Position numbers and translations under genes: made by a program. The notes under the pieces are model-generated. The model ran no database searches. It had not been told where the DNA came from and saw nothing but the letters and a program-made list of their open reading frames with translations. A stretch of 64,000 nt of DNA from NCBI RefSeq assembly GCF_025567095.1, contig NZ_JAOQJH010000011.1; one strand, 5' to 3'. The DNA is from Anthropogastromicrobium aceti. GTDB taxonomy: Bacteria > Bacillota > Clostridia > Lachnospirales > Lachnospiraceae. Within the stretch, counting starts at the first letter, position 1, and the number at the start of each line of letters is the position of its first letter. Positions 1-7,489 of this stretch are shown here, piece after piece.

Positions 1-734
1 TGGTATTTTTGTGGAAGCCGACCTTACGATGCAAATGTGAAAAAGCGCTTGCATATTGGAAGGCATATGATCAGAGACAAGCAGCGGAGAAGGCTGCACG
101 AAAGGAAGAGGAGGAACAACGAGCAAGGAGAGAACGAATTGATCGCTTGATCGGAATGAGTGGAATCAAGAAAAGATTCCAACAGCGAACATTTCCAAAT
201 TTTGTAACGGACACACAGGGACGCAAAAGGAGCTACCAAACCGCAAAAGAATATGCAGACAATTTTGCACAGCATAAAGCACAGGGAGATGGGCTGTACA
301 TAGAAGGAACGAATGGAACCGGAAAAACCCACTTGGCAGCAGCAATAGCATTACAGCTGATAAATGAAGGCATACCAGTAATTTGTAAAACGTCAAACGA
401 TTTGCTACTTGATATCAAGAAAGCATATGACAATGCAGGAACAACAGAAAATCAAGTGTTGGATGCCTATCGAGACGTTGATCTGCTTGTAGTAGATGAT
501 CTCGGAAAAGAGCAGTGCAGCGAGTGGAGCATGAGCATACTCTATACGATTTTGAATGATCGCTACGAAGCAATGAAACCAACAATCATAACAACCAATT
601 ATAATGTTGACGGGCTTGTAAAGGCTCTGACACCAAGAGGATCGGACAGTGCAAAAGCAGTTGCAATCATAAGCCGTTTGAAGGAAACAAGTGCTGTTCT
701 CACCATGGCGTGGGAAGATTGCAGGAGTAAGTAA
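1..734 (+). CDS. DnaC/IstB-like helicase loader ATPase, 5' end cut by window edge
   Basis: AAA+ ATPase of the DnaC/IstB type that loads the replicative helicase during phage replication. The frame is open to the window edge, so the true start lies upstream; a TTG at 9 is only the first possible start inside the window. Seen: a Cys-x-Cys remnant near the start (probable zinc motif of the loader N-terminus), a charged linker, Walker A (GTNGTGKTHL) at about residue 102 of the visible part, Walker B (LLVVDDLGKE) at about 160, and a sensor-1-like TTNY. It heads a packed + strand series, which fits an early replication module. Family assignment is firm, exact partner is inference. Confidence 0.85.
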   Translation, partial: VFLWKPTLRCKCEKALAYWKAYDQRQAAEKAARKEEEEQRARRERIDRLIGMSGIKKRFQQRTFPNFVTDTQGRKRSYQTAKEYADNFAQHKAQGDGLYIEGTNGTGKTHLAAAIALQLINEGIPVICKTSNDLLLDIKKAYDNAGTTENQVLDAYRDVDLLVVDDLGKEQCSEWSMSILYTILNDRYEAMKPTIITTNYNVDGLVKALTPRGSDSAKAVAIISRLKETSAVLTMAWEDCRSK

Positions 735-779
735 TGGACTATAATAAACTACAAATAGGATAACTGACGTGGAGGAAGA

Positions 780-1055
780 ATGAGAAAGAAAAAAATGAAC
801 AAATGCCCGGTGTGCGGAGGGCAACTGATGTTTGAAGAATGTTGTCAATATTCGTTAGTACATTTCATAACTGCACATGGAAAGATGAGTAAAAAAGCAA
901 AGAGAAGGGATTACGGAGGAATTGAAGGCAGTTTCATTTATTGCAGTAATGAAAAGTGCGATTTTGTCACGGATACTGATTATAAAAGCGAAAAGCATCC
1001 AGATATTCAAATATTTGAAGATGAACAAGGATTTTGGGTGGAGAGGAGAGAATAA
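780..1055 (+). CDS. Small zinc-binding phage protein, unknown function
   Basis: 91 residues. ATG at 780 follows GGAGG at 771-775. Two Cys pairs are visible: CPVCGG near residue 9 and a later Cys-x5-Cys (CSNEKC), consistent with one zinc knuckle. The stop overlaps the next start as TAATG, so the pair is translationally coupled. I do not recognise a named family; small zinc-ribbon proteins of this kind are frequent in Clostridia phage early regions. Confidence 0.7.
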   Translation: MRKKKMNKCPVCGGQLMFEECCQYSLVHFITAHGKMSKKAKRRDYGGIEGSFIYCSNEKCDFVTDTDYKSEKHPDIQIFEDEQGFWVERRE

Positions 1056-1555
1056 TGAAGGTAAAAATAAGCTTAGAGGAAGCAATTCAAATTTTGCAGA
1101 GCGGAAAGCAGCAGAGTTGTATCATGGCAAAAGAACGATTACAAGAAAAAGATAATGAGAATGCAGTTAATTTGGTTAAGATGGCATTCTCGCTTGAATT
1201 GGCAACAGCAGCATTACAGAGACAGATTCCAACAAAGCCAAAAGAGTACGAAGATAAATACTATGGATGCCCGACTTGTGGAAATGTACTTTTGCATAAA
1301 TGGAAAAAGTACCCAGATATTTTAATGCCAAAGGAAAAAGGGCTACCGTATTGTCTGGGATGCGGACAGGCCATTGACTGGAAAGGTGAAAAGGAAGAAG
1401 ATGGTGCAGAAGAAGATGGTGTAGATGATGATGAAAGAATGGAAAGTGATGATCCATTATATCTGTGGACACAGATGACATTGAAAAATGCAAAAATTCA
1501 GATTCTGGGCGATGAAAATAATGGAGGAAACGATGAAAAAAGAAGTAGAACCTAA
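1055..1555 (+). CDS. Zinc-ribbon phage protein, paralogue of the gene at 5.4-5.8 kb
   Basis: 166 residues from ATG 1055, chosen over an upstream TTG because GGAGAGGAG lies just before it and it overlaps the previous stop by one base. The N-terminal helix (KVKISLEEAIQIL) resembles the region just upstream of 5499, so the two genes look like diverged copies. A zinc ribbon follows (CPTCGN and CLGCGQ), then an acidic tail rich in Glu/Asp. Function unknown; a nucleic-acid or protein adaptor role would be a guess. Confidence 0.7.
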   Translation: MKVKISLEEAIQILQSGKQQSCIMAKERLQEKDNENAVNLVKMAFSLELATAALQRQIPTKPKEYEDKYYGCPTCGNVLLHKWKKYPDILMPKEKGLPYCLGCGQAIDWKGEKEEDGAEEDGVDDDERMESDDPLYLWTQMTLKNAKIQILGDENNGGNDEKRSRT

Positions 1556-1703
1556 ATGCAAACTTTTCAGATGCGGGAAAAGAAGAGGATGCCCGTGTTG
1601 CTTTTACTGCGACAGAGCGTCCCAGTGTGTTGATCCTTGTCTCAATCACCCAGAAAAGTGCAGACAGCTCGTAAATCCAAAGCAAAGCGAGGTAAAAAAA
1701 TGA
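1533..1703 (+). CDS. Very small cysteine-rich phage protein
   Basis: 56 residues with about nine cysteines (motifs CGKRRGCPCCFYC and CVDPC-x5-C), so probably a compact metal-binding fold. ATG 1533 is preceded by GGAGG at 1523-1527; upstream in-frame starts lie inside the preceding gene. It overlaps the previous gene by 23 bases and its stop overlaps the next start. Function unknown. Confidence 0.6.
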   Translation: MKKEVEPKCKLFRCGKRRGCPCCFYCDRASQCVDPCLNHPEKCRQLVNPKQSEVKK

Positions 1704-2359
1704 TGAAGTTGACAAGCGATAGTCCTCAAAGTGTGCAGGAGTTAATGCACAATTGTGTATTTGTAAAAGATGGTGATGTATGGTATAGAGATTTCGAACG
1801 CGAAATTCCACTTATGGAGCTTGTACGGAATCTTAACAAAGCATACGGCGATTCTGAGGCATCAACGATGAATGATGAAACATTTAGTGACAAAATGTAT
1901 GACGATTTGCAATTTAAGCTAGAGGAAGATATTGATAGTTTTATTGCCACTTTTTATATGGCACTTGTTGGAATGGCAGAAAACCGCGAATGCCTAAAAT
2001 TGTACGAAACGGTTGGGTTGCCAGTTACAGATTGTCCGGAAATATTACAAGAATGCATTGATACTTACGGAAAGGAAAAACAAGTAGGCAAACTTATCGA
2101 GAAAATGAGTGAACTTGCAAGAATATTAACTAAACTTAAAAGCATTGAGTCTGGAGATTGCCAAAACACAGATGAAGAAATGCAAGAGCAAGATGAGCTT
2201 TTAAAAGTAACAATGTATAGCATGTTCGGGGTGACAGCAGGCGTTGTGATCCTACTAATGCAGCTACTTATAATCTACAATGGAAGAGAAATTGTAGAAG
2301 AAGACATCAAACGCAGGATACGGCGCGAGGAAAAGCGTTTAAACGAGAAAAAAGAGTAA
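1700..2359 (+). CDS. Phage protein with C-terminal membrane segment, unknown
   Basis: 219 residues. Start taken at ATGATG (1700), with a GAGG-type ribosome site just upstream; an earlier in-frame ATG at 1637 would bury it in the previous gene. Mostly charged and helical, then one hydrophobic stretch (about residues 175-195, SMFGVTAGVVILLMQLL) followed by a basic tail, suggesting a membrane-anchored protein with a short cytoplasmic end. No family recognised. Confidence 0.65.
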   Translation: MMKLTSDSPQSVQELMHNCVFVKDGDVWYRDFEREIPLMELVRNLNKAYGDSEASTMNDETFSDKMYDDLQFKLEEDIDSFIATFYMALVGMAENRECLKLYETVGLPVTDCPEILQECIDTYGKEKQVGKLIEKMSELARILTKLKSIESGDCQNTDEEMQEQDELLKVTMYSMFGVTAGVVILLMQLLIIYNGREIVEEDIKRRIRREEKRLNEKKE

Positions 2360-2378
2360 AAGGCAGGAGGAAGACTAT

Positions 2379-2435
2379 ATGGCAGCGATAGCAATCTTGA
2401 TTTTTATGGTTTATGTAGGAAGCAAAAAAGACTGA
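2379..2435 (+). CDS. Possible 18-residue hydrophobic peptide
   Basis: MAAIAILIFMVYVGSKKD. A GGCAGGAGG ribosome site lies about 8 bases before the ATG, and the peptide has a hydrophobic core with a charged end. It fills an otherwise empty 110-base gap. Coding status is a guess based on the ribosome site alone. Confidence 0.3.
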   Translation: MAAIAILIFMVYVGSKKD

Positions 2436-2472
2436 ATAATGTGCTATTTGGTATTAAACGAGGAGGATAACA

Positions 2473-2790
2473 ATGTATGATGCAAGTTTTGTTCAGATGG
2501 CAAGTAATCTGATAAAAGAAAACAAGAAAAAAGAGGCTGCAAGCGCTATTGACAGTGGACTTGAATATTTTTCAAAGGGGCTGGTAGAAGCTATCACTCC
2601 ATACGCCGCAGCAGATGCAGGACTTATTGTAATGGTTTGCAGACATCTTGCACAGGAACTTGAAAGAAAAAACTTGGGCGCAAAAGAACTGGCAGATTGG
2701 CTGGAAGAACATACAAAAAAGCCAGAAATAGAGGAAAAACAATTTGCGCTGATACAGAGAATAAAGGAGGATAAGGATGGCGGAAAATGA
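2473..2790 (+). CDS. Phage protein, unknown
   Basis: 105 residues, ATG 2473 after GAGGAGG. Helical throughout with many Lys/Glu/Ala; no cysteine pairs or membrane segment. It overlaps the next gene by 14 bases. No family recognised. Confidence 0.65.
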   Translation: MYDASFVQMASNLIKENKKKEAASAIDSGLEYFSKGLVEAITPYAAADAGLIVMVCRHLAQELERKNLGAKELADWLEEHTKKPEIEEKQFALIQRIKEDKDGGK

Positions 2791-3004
2791 TAACATGGGC
2801 AAAAATGCGGAAGGGTATTCCGATCCGACAGTAGGAGAAGCATGGAGACGCATAAAAGAAAAAGAGCGCCAGAAAGAAGCTGCAAGAATGGCAATGATTA
2901 GCGTTCTTATTCCGATCATCAAGCAGACCGCGGAACTTGCCGGATTCGAGATTATTGGCAGAATTGCTTTGAAGGATAAGATAACCGGAAAGGAGTACAG
3001 ATAG
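2777..3004 (+). CDS. Small phage protein, unknown
   Basis: 75 residues. ATG at 2777 with AAGGAGG upstream inside the preceding gene. A basic amphipathic helix is followed by a weakly hydrophobic stretch (MAMISVLIPII), which is too short and polar to call membrane-spanning. Unknown function. Confidence 0.6.
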   Translation: MAENDNMGKNAEGYSDPTVGEAWRRIKEKERQKEAARMAMISVLIPIIKQTAELAGFEIIGRIALKDKITGKEYR

Positions 3005-3006
3005 CG

Positions 3007-3384
3007 ATGAATATTTTGGATGTTTGCATAGTGGATATCGTTTCCGAGGAACACTTAAATCGAACGGTTAAAGTTACGATGGATGTTGACTGCTGGGGAG
3101 ATAAAGGCAGAGTTACAGGAGGTTTTCTTAAAGCTGACTGGGAGAAGTATAAGCACGATAAGAAATACACAGAAGGGAGACTTCTTTCAGATGCAGGTGT
3201 TAGCTATTTTGAAAATCTCAGTGATGATGAATGGTACGAGAAAAAATTCTCAGTGAAACTTGCAAATTTTTCAGACAAAGAGATTCTGGAGGAAGTAAAA
3301 CGGCGATCAAAAAATCTCAAATTCAGAACGAAGTTACTTGGACAGCTTCTTGATGAGGAAAGGCAGAAAGAATGGCTTCAGTAA
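3007..3384 (+). CDS. Phage protein, unknown
   Basis: 125 residues, starting two bases after the previous stop. Mixed beta (first 50 residues) then helical; no motif recognised. It overlaps the next gene by 13 bases, consistent with one early transcript. Confidence 0.65.
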   Translation: MNILDVCIVDIVSEEHLNRTVKVTMDVDCWGDKGRVTGGFLKADWEKYKHDKKYTEGRLLSDAGVSYFENLSDDEWYEKKFSVKLANFSDKEILEEVKRRSKNLKFRTKLLGQLLDEERQKEWLQ

Positions 3385-3758
3385 AAGATTTCAAAGGCAA
3401 AGAAGTGGCGTACATATTAACTCGGAGGCAGGGACAGCCACAGGAAAACTTCGTTTCAAAGTGCAAAATTATTACTGTCGGAACAAAGCATGTTACAGTA
3501 ATTGGCGGCGAGAAAATTGCGTCAATGATAAAATTTTGTAAAAAGCATGAATGTGAAAATTTTTTAAGCGAAAGCAATCCACATATTTACCCGGGAAGAA
3601 AACTCTTTCTGACGAGTCAAGAAGCGATGGAAGAAATCGAAAGGACTAGGCTGAAAGATTGGATCAGTTATAAGCTGACTTCGTGGGAAAAGGATACTTA
3701 CACGCTTGCACAACTTAGAAAAATCAAAGCAATTTTGGAGGGAGAATCGAACACATGA
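3372..3758 (+). CDS. Phage protein, unknown
   Basis: 128 residues. Start ATG 3372 lies inside the end of the preceding gene with a GAGGAAAGG ribosome site. N-terminal half looks beta-rich with a KCKIITVGTKHVTVIGG segment; C-terminal half is helical. ATGA overlap with the next gene. No family recognised. Confidence 0.65.
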   Translation: MASVKDFKGKEVAYILTRRQGQPQENFVSKCKIITVGTKHVTVIGGEKIASMIKFCKKHECENFLSESNPHIYPGRKLFLTSQEAMEEIERTRLKDWISYKLTSWEKDTYTLAQLRKIKAILEGESNT

Positions 3759-4051
3759 GTAAAAAGAAAAACAAAACGCCAGAAGAAAGGGCAATACACG
3801 AGGAAGCAGTTCGTCTTAGAAAAATGACGGATAAGCAGTTAGTAGAACAGTTTCACAGAGCGGCAGAGCCAGAAATGGTCAATTCGCCCTCTCACAAGGC
3901 CGAGGAAGCGCCAAAGGATGCAATGCCTAACGAGAATACATCAGCAATCCAAAAGCTGCTCACAGCGCTCTCAAAGGGCGAATGCAAGGGGATTAAAGGT
4001 GCAACGGTTTACAAAATTTCACAGTTTGCTGCCGAGAAAGGACTTTTATGA
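3755..4051 (+). CDS. Phage protein, unknown
   Basis: 98 residues, very hydrophilic N-terminus (KKKNKTPEERAIHEEAVRLRK). Coupled to its neighbours by 4-base ATGA overlaps on both sides, directly upstream of the RecU-like gene. Function unknown. Confidence 0.6.
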   Translation: MSKKKNKTPEERAIHEEAVRLRKMTDKQLVEQFHRAAEPEMVNSPSHKAEEAPKDAMPNENTSAIQKLLTALSKGECKGIKGATVYKISQFAAEKGLL

Positions 4052-4554
4052 TTGCAGAAAAAAGTTATCAAGCGTCTGTTACTGGGAGAAAAAACAAGGC
4101 AGCAGGAGAACATTGGGAAAACATGATTGAAGCATCATGCCAATACTATCGCTTTGAAGAAATGGCTGAAATTACTAAAACGCCAGAGCCTATGCATCCA
4201 ATAAAATCACTTGGGCAGGGAAAATTTGTTGCCTACTATCAGAAAATGGCACAGCCAGACTATAAAGGCACGCTTGCTGGAGGAAAGGCCATTGTGTTCG
4301 AAGCAAAACATACGGATGCAGAGAAAATGATGAGAAGTGTGATAAGTAGCGAACAGGAAAAACAGCTTGATCGACACGAGAAACTGGGAGCAGAATGTTT
4401 TGTTATGGTTTCATTCGGATTTAGGCGTTTTTTTAAGATACCATGGAACGTATTCCGAGATATGAAAGAACATTATGGCAGAAAGTATGTAACACCGGAA
4501 GATATAAGACAATACGAAATTAAATATCTGAATGGTGTGCTGTATTTCTTGTAA
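4048..4554 (+). CDS. recU: RecU-type Holliday junction resolvase
   Basis: 168 residues, close to the usual 170-200 of RecU. RecU cleaves four-way DNA junctions in Firmicutes and their phages. Seen: N-terminal GRKNKAAGEHWENMI helix with the conserved Gly-x-x-x-Glu, the KTPEPMHPIKSLGQGKF segment, DYKGTLAGG followed by VFEAKHT, which carries the Asp...Glu-x-Lys nuclease core. Coupled to the previous gene (ATGA). It probably resolves recombination or replication intermediates before packaging. Confidence 0.85.
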   Translation: MIAEKSYQASVTGRKNKAAGEHWENMIEASCQYYRFEEMAEITKTPEPMHPIKSLGQGKFVAYYQKMAQPDYKGTLAGGKAIVFEAKHTDAEKMMRSVISSEQEKQLDRHEKLGAECFVMVSFGFRRFFKIPWNVFRDMKEHYGRKYVTPEDIRQYEIKYLNGVLYFL

Positions 4555-4574
4555 AAGCAATGGCTATGGTAATG

Positions 4575-4598
4575 CGCCCTTAAAATGTTTTAAGGGCG
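4575..4598 (+). other. Perfect inverted repeat after recU
   Basis: Arms CGCCCTTAAAA and TTTTAAGGGCG are perfectly complementary with almost no loop. There is no downstream T run, so it is more likely an mRNA-stabilising or protein-binding element than a full terminator. Confidence 0.5.
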
Positions 4599-4619
4599 AA
4601 AGGAAAAGGAGTGTAAGAG

Positions 4620-4850
4620 ATGAGTAGTTGGATGATTATACCCAATCAGGGATTAAAAGTAAGGTGCATACAAGGTAGCGAAGAACGAGCAGCTTTGTGT
4701 AAAAAAAGTCGAACATACACCGAAGAATTGAGAAAGGCTCAGAAACGAAGAATGCTAGCTGAAAAATTGGTTGATGCATTTTGCAACTTGGTGTTTGGAA
4801 TCTTATATTTTGGAATGTTTGCACTTGTACTATTCATTGCGTCTATCTGA
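4620..4850 (+). CDS. Small membrane protein, unknown
   Basis: 76 residues. ATG 4620 after AAAGGAG. Basic N-terminal half, then one hydrophobic C-terminal helix (about 52-75, LVFGILYFGMFALVLFIASI), giving a single-span tail-anchored topology. Function unknown. Confidence 0.55.
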   Translation: MSSWMIIPNQGLKVRCIQGSEERAALCKKSRTYTEELRKAQKRRMLAEKLVDAFCNLVFGILYFGMFALVLFIASI

Positions 4851-4890
4851 TTGATTCTATTGAGCTGGACTTAGACGAGGAGAGAACAAA

Positions 4891-5148
4891 ATGACAGAAA
4901 TAAAAAGATATCGCTGCAAGAAAGAATGCGCATTTGCACTTTGCGATGAGGAAGGGCGCGAAATAGAAGGAAAATATATGCGCATTAGGGTAGGAAGTAT
5001 ATGGTGCGAAGGCAAGTATATGATTGCAGGAGGACCAGATTGCGTACATCTCGATGGGCAGACCCTCCGCAAATGGTGTGAACCAACAAAAGAAATGCTT
5101 GAAGAATGCTTTGAGCCAATAGAAAGTCTTTGGATTGGAAGTAGGTGA
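4891..5148 (+). CDS. Phage protein, unknown
   Basis: 85 residues, ATG 4891 after GGAGAG. Six cysteines but not in tidy C-x2-C pairs. The stop overlaps the next GTG start (GTGA). No family recognised. Confidence 0.6.
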   Translation: MTEIKRYRCKKECAFALCDEEGREIEGKYMRIRVGSIWCEGKYMIAGGPDCVHLDGQTLRKWCEPTKEMLEECFEPIESLWIGSR

Positions 5149-5417
5149 TCAAAATTAAAATTGAAAAAGGATTTTTCGGAAATGATATAAAAATAATGGA
5201 GCTTTCTGATTTTCGTACAGACGATCAAGTTGAGTATGATAACACCAGTGGACTCGGCGGCGCTCCAAAATATCTTTCAGAGTACAATTTGGTCGTGGAA
5301 AGAGTAAACAGGAAACGGGTAAGAGTTATCTGCAAGGCATTTCCGGGAGAACACTGGGACATACTGCCTGAGTTCTTAAAAATTAAGAACTCTTATCACA
5401 AAAAGGAGAGTAAATGA
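5145..5417 (+). CDS. Phage protein, unknown, GTG start
   Basis: 90 residues from GTG 5145, which overlaps the preceding stop. Appears beta-rich (RVNRKRVRVICKAF). Overlaps by 4 bases an ATG at 5414 that has a good ribosome site (AAGGAG). Function unknown. Confidence 0.55.
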   Translation: MIKIKIEKGFFGNDIKIMELSDFRTDDQVEYDNTSGLGGAPKYLSEYNLVVERVNRKRVRVICKAFPGEHWDILPEFLKIKNSYHKKESK

Positions 5418-5498
5418 AGAAAAAAAGTAGAAAAGATACAGATTAGTTTAGAAAAAGCAATCTGTATACTGACAAATGGGAAAGAACAAACGAAACTT

Positions 5499-5765
5499 AT
5501 GTTATCTGAATATCCTAAAAAAGAAGACCAAATTTTGTTGCTTGAAATGCAAGGGGCGCTAAAGCTTGGAATAGAAGCGCTTCAAAAGCAAATCGCCTTC
5601 AAACCAGAGCTGTATGGGGACGGATGTGACAAATATGGAAATGATATTATTGATTGTTGGTGCTGCCCAAGATGCCAAATGGGATATGAAATCGAATGTG
5701 ATGATTGCAAATACTGCCCGAATTGTGGGCAAAAAATTGACCGAAGTGAGATAGAACAATGTTAA
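5499..5765 (+). CDS. Zinc-ribbon phage protein, probably frameshifted near its start
   Basis: The visible frame gives 88 residues from ATG 5499, but this ATG lacks a ribosome site. In the same frame upstream, codons from 5418 encode residues ending in IQISLEKAICIL that match the N-terminus of the paralogue at 1055-1555. The natural start is ATG 5414 (AAGGAG just before), which reaches this frame only if one A is removed from a run of seven A at 5420-5426. So it is either a frameshift mutation, a slippage site, or a sequencing error. The C-terminus holds a zinc ribbon (CCPRC and CPNCGQ). Confidence 0.6.
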   Translation: MLSEYPKKEDQILLLEMQGALKLGIEALQKQIAFKPELYGDGCDKYGNDIIDCWCCPRCQMGYEIECDDCKYCPNCGQKIDRSEIEQC

Positions 5766-5776
5766 AAAGCGAGCAA

Positions 5777-5820
5777 CAAAAAACAGGCTGCATATATACT
5801 AATACACACCCTGTTTTTTG
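5777..5820 (+). terminator. Terminator between convergent genes
   Basis: An 11-bp stem (CAAAAAACAGG with CCTGTTTTTTG) with a 22-base loop. A-tract and T-tract on either side of the hairpin allow it to work on both strands, which fits its place between the + strand early genes and the minus-strand gene. Confidence 0.6.
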
Positions 5821-5883
5821 AGTCTGTGAAAAGACTTACCCGACATAGTTAATGTATATCACACAACGATAAGTTTTGCAATA

Positions 5884-6672
5884 TTATTTTACATACAATT
5901 TGTATGTACTTCCGGATTTCTCCTTGATGATCTGGGTACTATATCGCATAAAACGTTTAAGTTGGTCTTTTTGAGTCCCTTCATATGGGAACTTCTTGTA
6001 GATATCACGCTGCAAGCATCCGGGATTTTCTGAAATGTAGGAAAGCACACCCATGGCAACTTGATAGCATGATTTAAAATCAGCAAGCTGTTTTGTACCA
6101 TCGTGAGGGTAATATGCTTTAGCCTCGATGCAACCCTTAATTACTCGCTCTGCATCGCACCATTTGCCAAGACGCATATAATACTCAGGAAGCAAGTCGC
6201 GGCATGCCAAGTCAGCAGGAGCAGGGAATTTGGCAGCAAGATATGGAACCATAAGTTCCGCAAGCTTTTCCAAGTCATCTTCGCACAATTCAATTTTCTT
6301 GTTGATGTCGGAAATTTCACGCAAAGCACGCTGATGAACGTAAAAGGATTTCACACATTCTGCTGGAAGAACAAAACTATCTTTGCTGCTAATTACAACA
6401 CCTTCCGGCAGGTCTTCCTTACGATAGTACATGTATGCACAATTACAGTTAGGGCATAGTGGGAGCTTGGGAGCTTCTGAACGGAGGAAGAATTTTTCAT
6501 CAAATTGTCTACATATAGGGCACACGTTTTCGTCACCGGAAGTAGACAGGGAAACATACTCAAATTCATCATCAAAATCGTAATCAAGTTGTTCTCTAAG
6601 ATCATTGAAAAATTCTTTCTCATAGTCATAATCGTAATCATCAGGAATGTTTGTTTCTTTTGAATGATTCAT
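5884..6672 (-). CDS. Minus-strand protein with double CxxC motif and winged-helix-like end
   Basis: 262 residues; the only minus-strand gene of the prophage part. Acidic Asp/Tyr-rich N-terminus; CPICRQFDEKFF at about residue 51 and CPNC at about 73, a zinc arrangement resembling the CxxC end of MuF head proteins; a helical TPR-like middle; and a C-terminal block (SYISENPGCLQRDIYKKF onward) that looks like a winged helix. A DNA-binding or sensing role is inference. Flanked by a terminator and by a promoter region divergent from the RHH gene, so it is probably expressed in the lysogen. Confidence 0.65.
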   Translation of the reverse strand: MNHSKETNIPDDYDYDYEKEFFNDLREQLDYDFDDEFEYVSLSTSGDENVCPICRQFDEKFFLRSEAPKLPLCPNCNCAYMYYRKEDLPEGVVISSKDSFVLPAECVKSFYVHQRALREISDINKKIELCEDDLEKLAELMVPYLAAKFPAPADLACRDLLPEYYMRLGKWCDAERVIKGCIEAKAYYPHDGTKQLADFKSCYQVAMGVLSYISENPGCLQRDIYKKFPYEGTQKDQLKRFMRYSTQIIKEKSGSTYKLYVK

Positions 6673-6697
6673 AGGGTTTACCTCGCTTTTTTCTTAG

Positions 6698-6726
6698 ATC
6701 ATATCACTAATTGTATAAAATTGAAA
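6698..6726 (-). promoter_or_regulatory. Candidate promoter of the minus-strand gene
   Basis: On the minus strand: TTTCAA, 17 bases, then TATGAT preceded by TGA, an extended -10. The -35 is weak. It lies about 26 bases upstream of the start codon. Confidence 0.4.
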
Positions 6727-6767
6727 GAATTAAACATAAAAAACACAAAAAATATACAAAAAAATAG

Positions 6768-6796
6768 TTGACTTTCTGCACGTGCAGAATTATAAT
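6768..6796 (+). promoter_or_regulatory. Sigma-A promoter with palindromic operator in the spacer
   Basis: TTGACT at 6768-6773 and TATAAT at 6791-6796, spacing exactly 17. The spacer is almost filled by a perfect 16-bp palindrome, TTCTGCACGTGCAGAA (6774-6789). A protein bound there would block RNA polymerase. The next gene encodes a ribbon-helix-helix protein, so autoregulation is the natural reading (inference). Confidence 0.75.
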
Positions 6797-6826
6797 TATT
6801 GCAGGGGCAGGAAGGAGAGTGATTTT

Positions 6827-7006
6827 ATGAGCCCGAAGATAGGAAGACCGCCGAAAGATAATCCTAGAAATATAAACTTAAACATCAGATTGACAAAACA
6901 AGAGTCGGCAGATATACAGGAATGTGCTGAAAAAATGAAAATTACAAGAACTGATGCGATTATGAAGGGGATCAATCTATTAAAAGCGGAGCTAGATAGG
7001 CAATAA
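6827..7006 (+). CDS. Ribbon-helix-helix (CopG/Arc-like) repressor
   Basis: 59 residues from ATG 6827 (AAGGAGA at 6812-6818). A GRPPKDNP arm is followed by a beta strand (INLNIRL) and two helices (TKQESADIQECAEKM, TRTDAIMKGINLL), the RHH order. RHH proteins dimerise and insert the strand into the DNA major groove. The palindrome in its own promoter is the likely target. It stands alone between two hairpins and may set the switch for neighbouring phage genes, though that is inference. Confidence 0.75.
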   Translation: MSPKIGRPPKDNPRNINLNIRLTKQESADIQECAEKMKITRTDAIMKGINLLKAELDRQ

Positions 7007-7007
7007 A

Positions 7008-7034
7008 AAACCAGCTGATTGGGGCAGCTGGTTT
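7008..7034 (+). terminator. Hairpin after the RHH gene
   Basis: 10-bp stem AAACCAGCTG / CAGCTGGTTT with a 7-base loop, directly after the stop codon. The T tract is only three bases, so termination may be partial. Confidence 0.5.
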
Positions 7035-7156
7035 GAGAAAAAAGTCTATAAGAGGAAAAATCCAAATCAAAATCCTCAAAAGGAGCAATTCTCGTGAAAT
7101 ATTATAACATGAGTTTGGGTTCCTTGCAAGAGAAAAAATAAAAGGAGATTCAAATT

Positions 7157-7381
7157 ATGAAAAAGAAAATCAAGGAGCTATTTGAAGCTTATCAAGAACG
7201 TATACCAGAAATAAAAGAGGTGGAGCAAGTTGAAGCGAGAATGGCTGAGCTAAATAAAAGATTAAAAGCCATTGACAGCGATCTAGCAGAAGAATTTGAT
7301 CAGGCAATCGGACGAATTGCATGGGAGTACGAAAAGCAAGGATTCTGCGGAGGGGTAATGGTTGTAAAATCAATGCTGTAA
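7157..7381 (+). CDS. Small coiled-coil phage protein
   Basis: 74 residues, ATG 7157 after AAAGGAG. Heptad-like Lys/Glu/Leu pattern across residues 1-55 suggests a coiled coil. Function unknown. About 110 bases of non-coding sequence follow, without a clear signal except the ribosome site of the next gene. Confidence 0.6.
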   Translation: MKKKIKELFEAYQERIPEIKEVEQVEARMAELNKRLKAIDSDLAEEFDQAIGRIAWEYEKQGFCGGVMVVKSML

Positions 7382-7489
7382 AAAAGAAAAGCCCCGGCAC
7401 TTACCACGCCGAAGCCTCTATAATAACAAACACAATACAATTATAGATGTAACGGAGATATAAGTCAAGAGTTAAGGAGGTAAGCAGCC

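Noticed and set aside
1176..1811. Long minus-strand frame of 211 codons opposite early genes
   Set aside because: His/Leu/Ser-rich shadow of + strand genes with good ribosome sites; no start signal.
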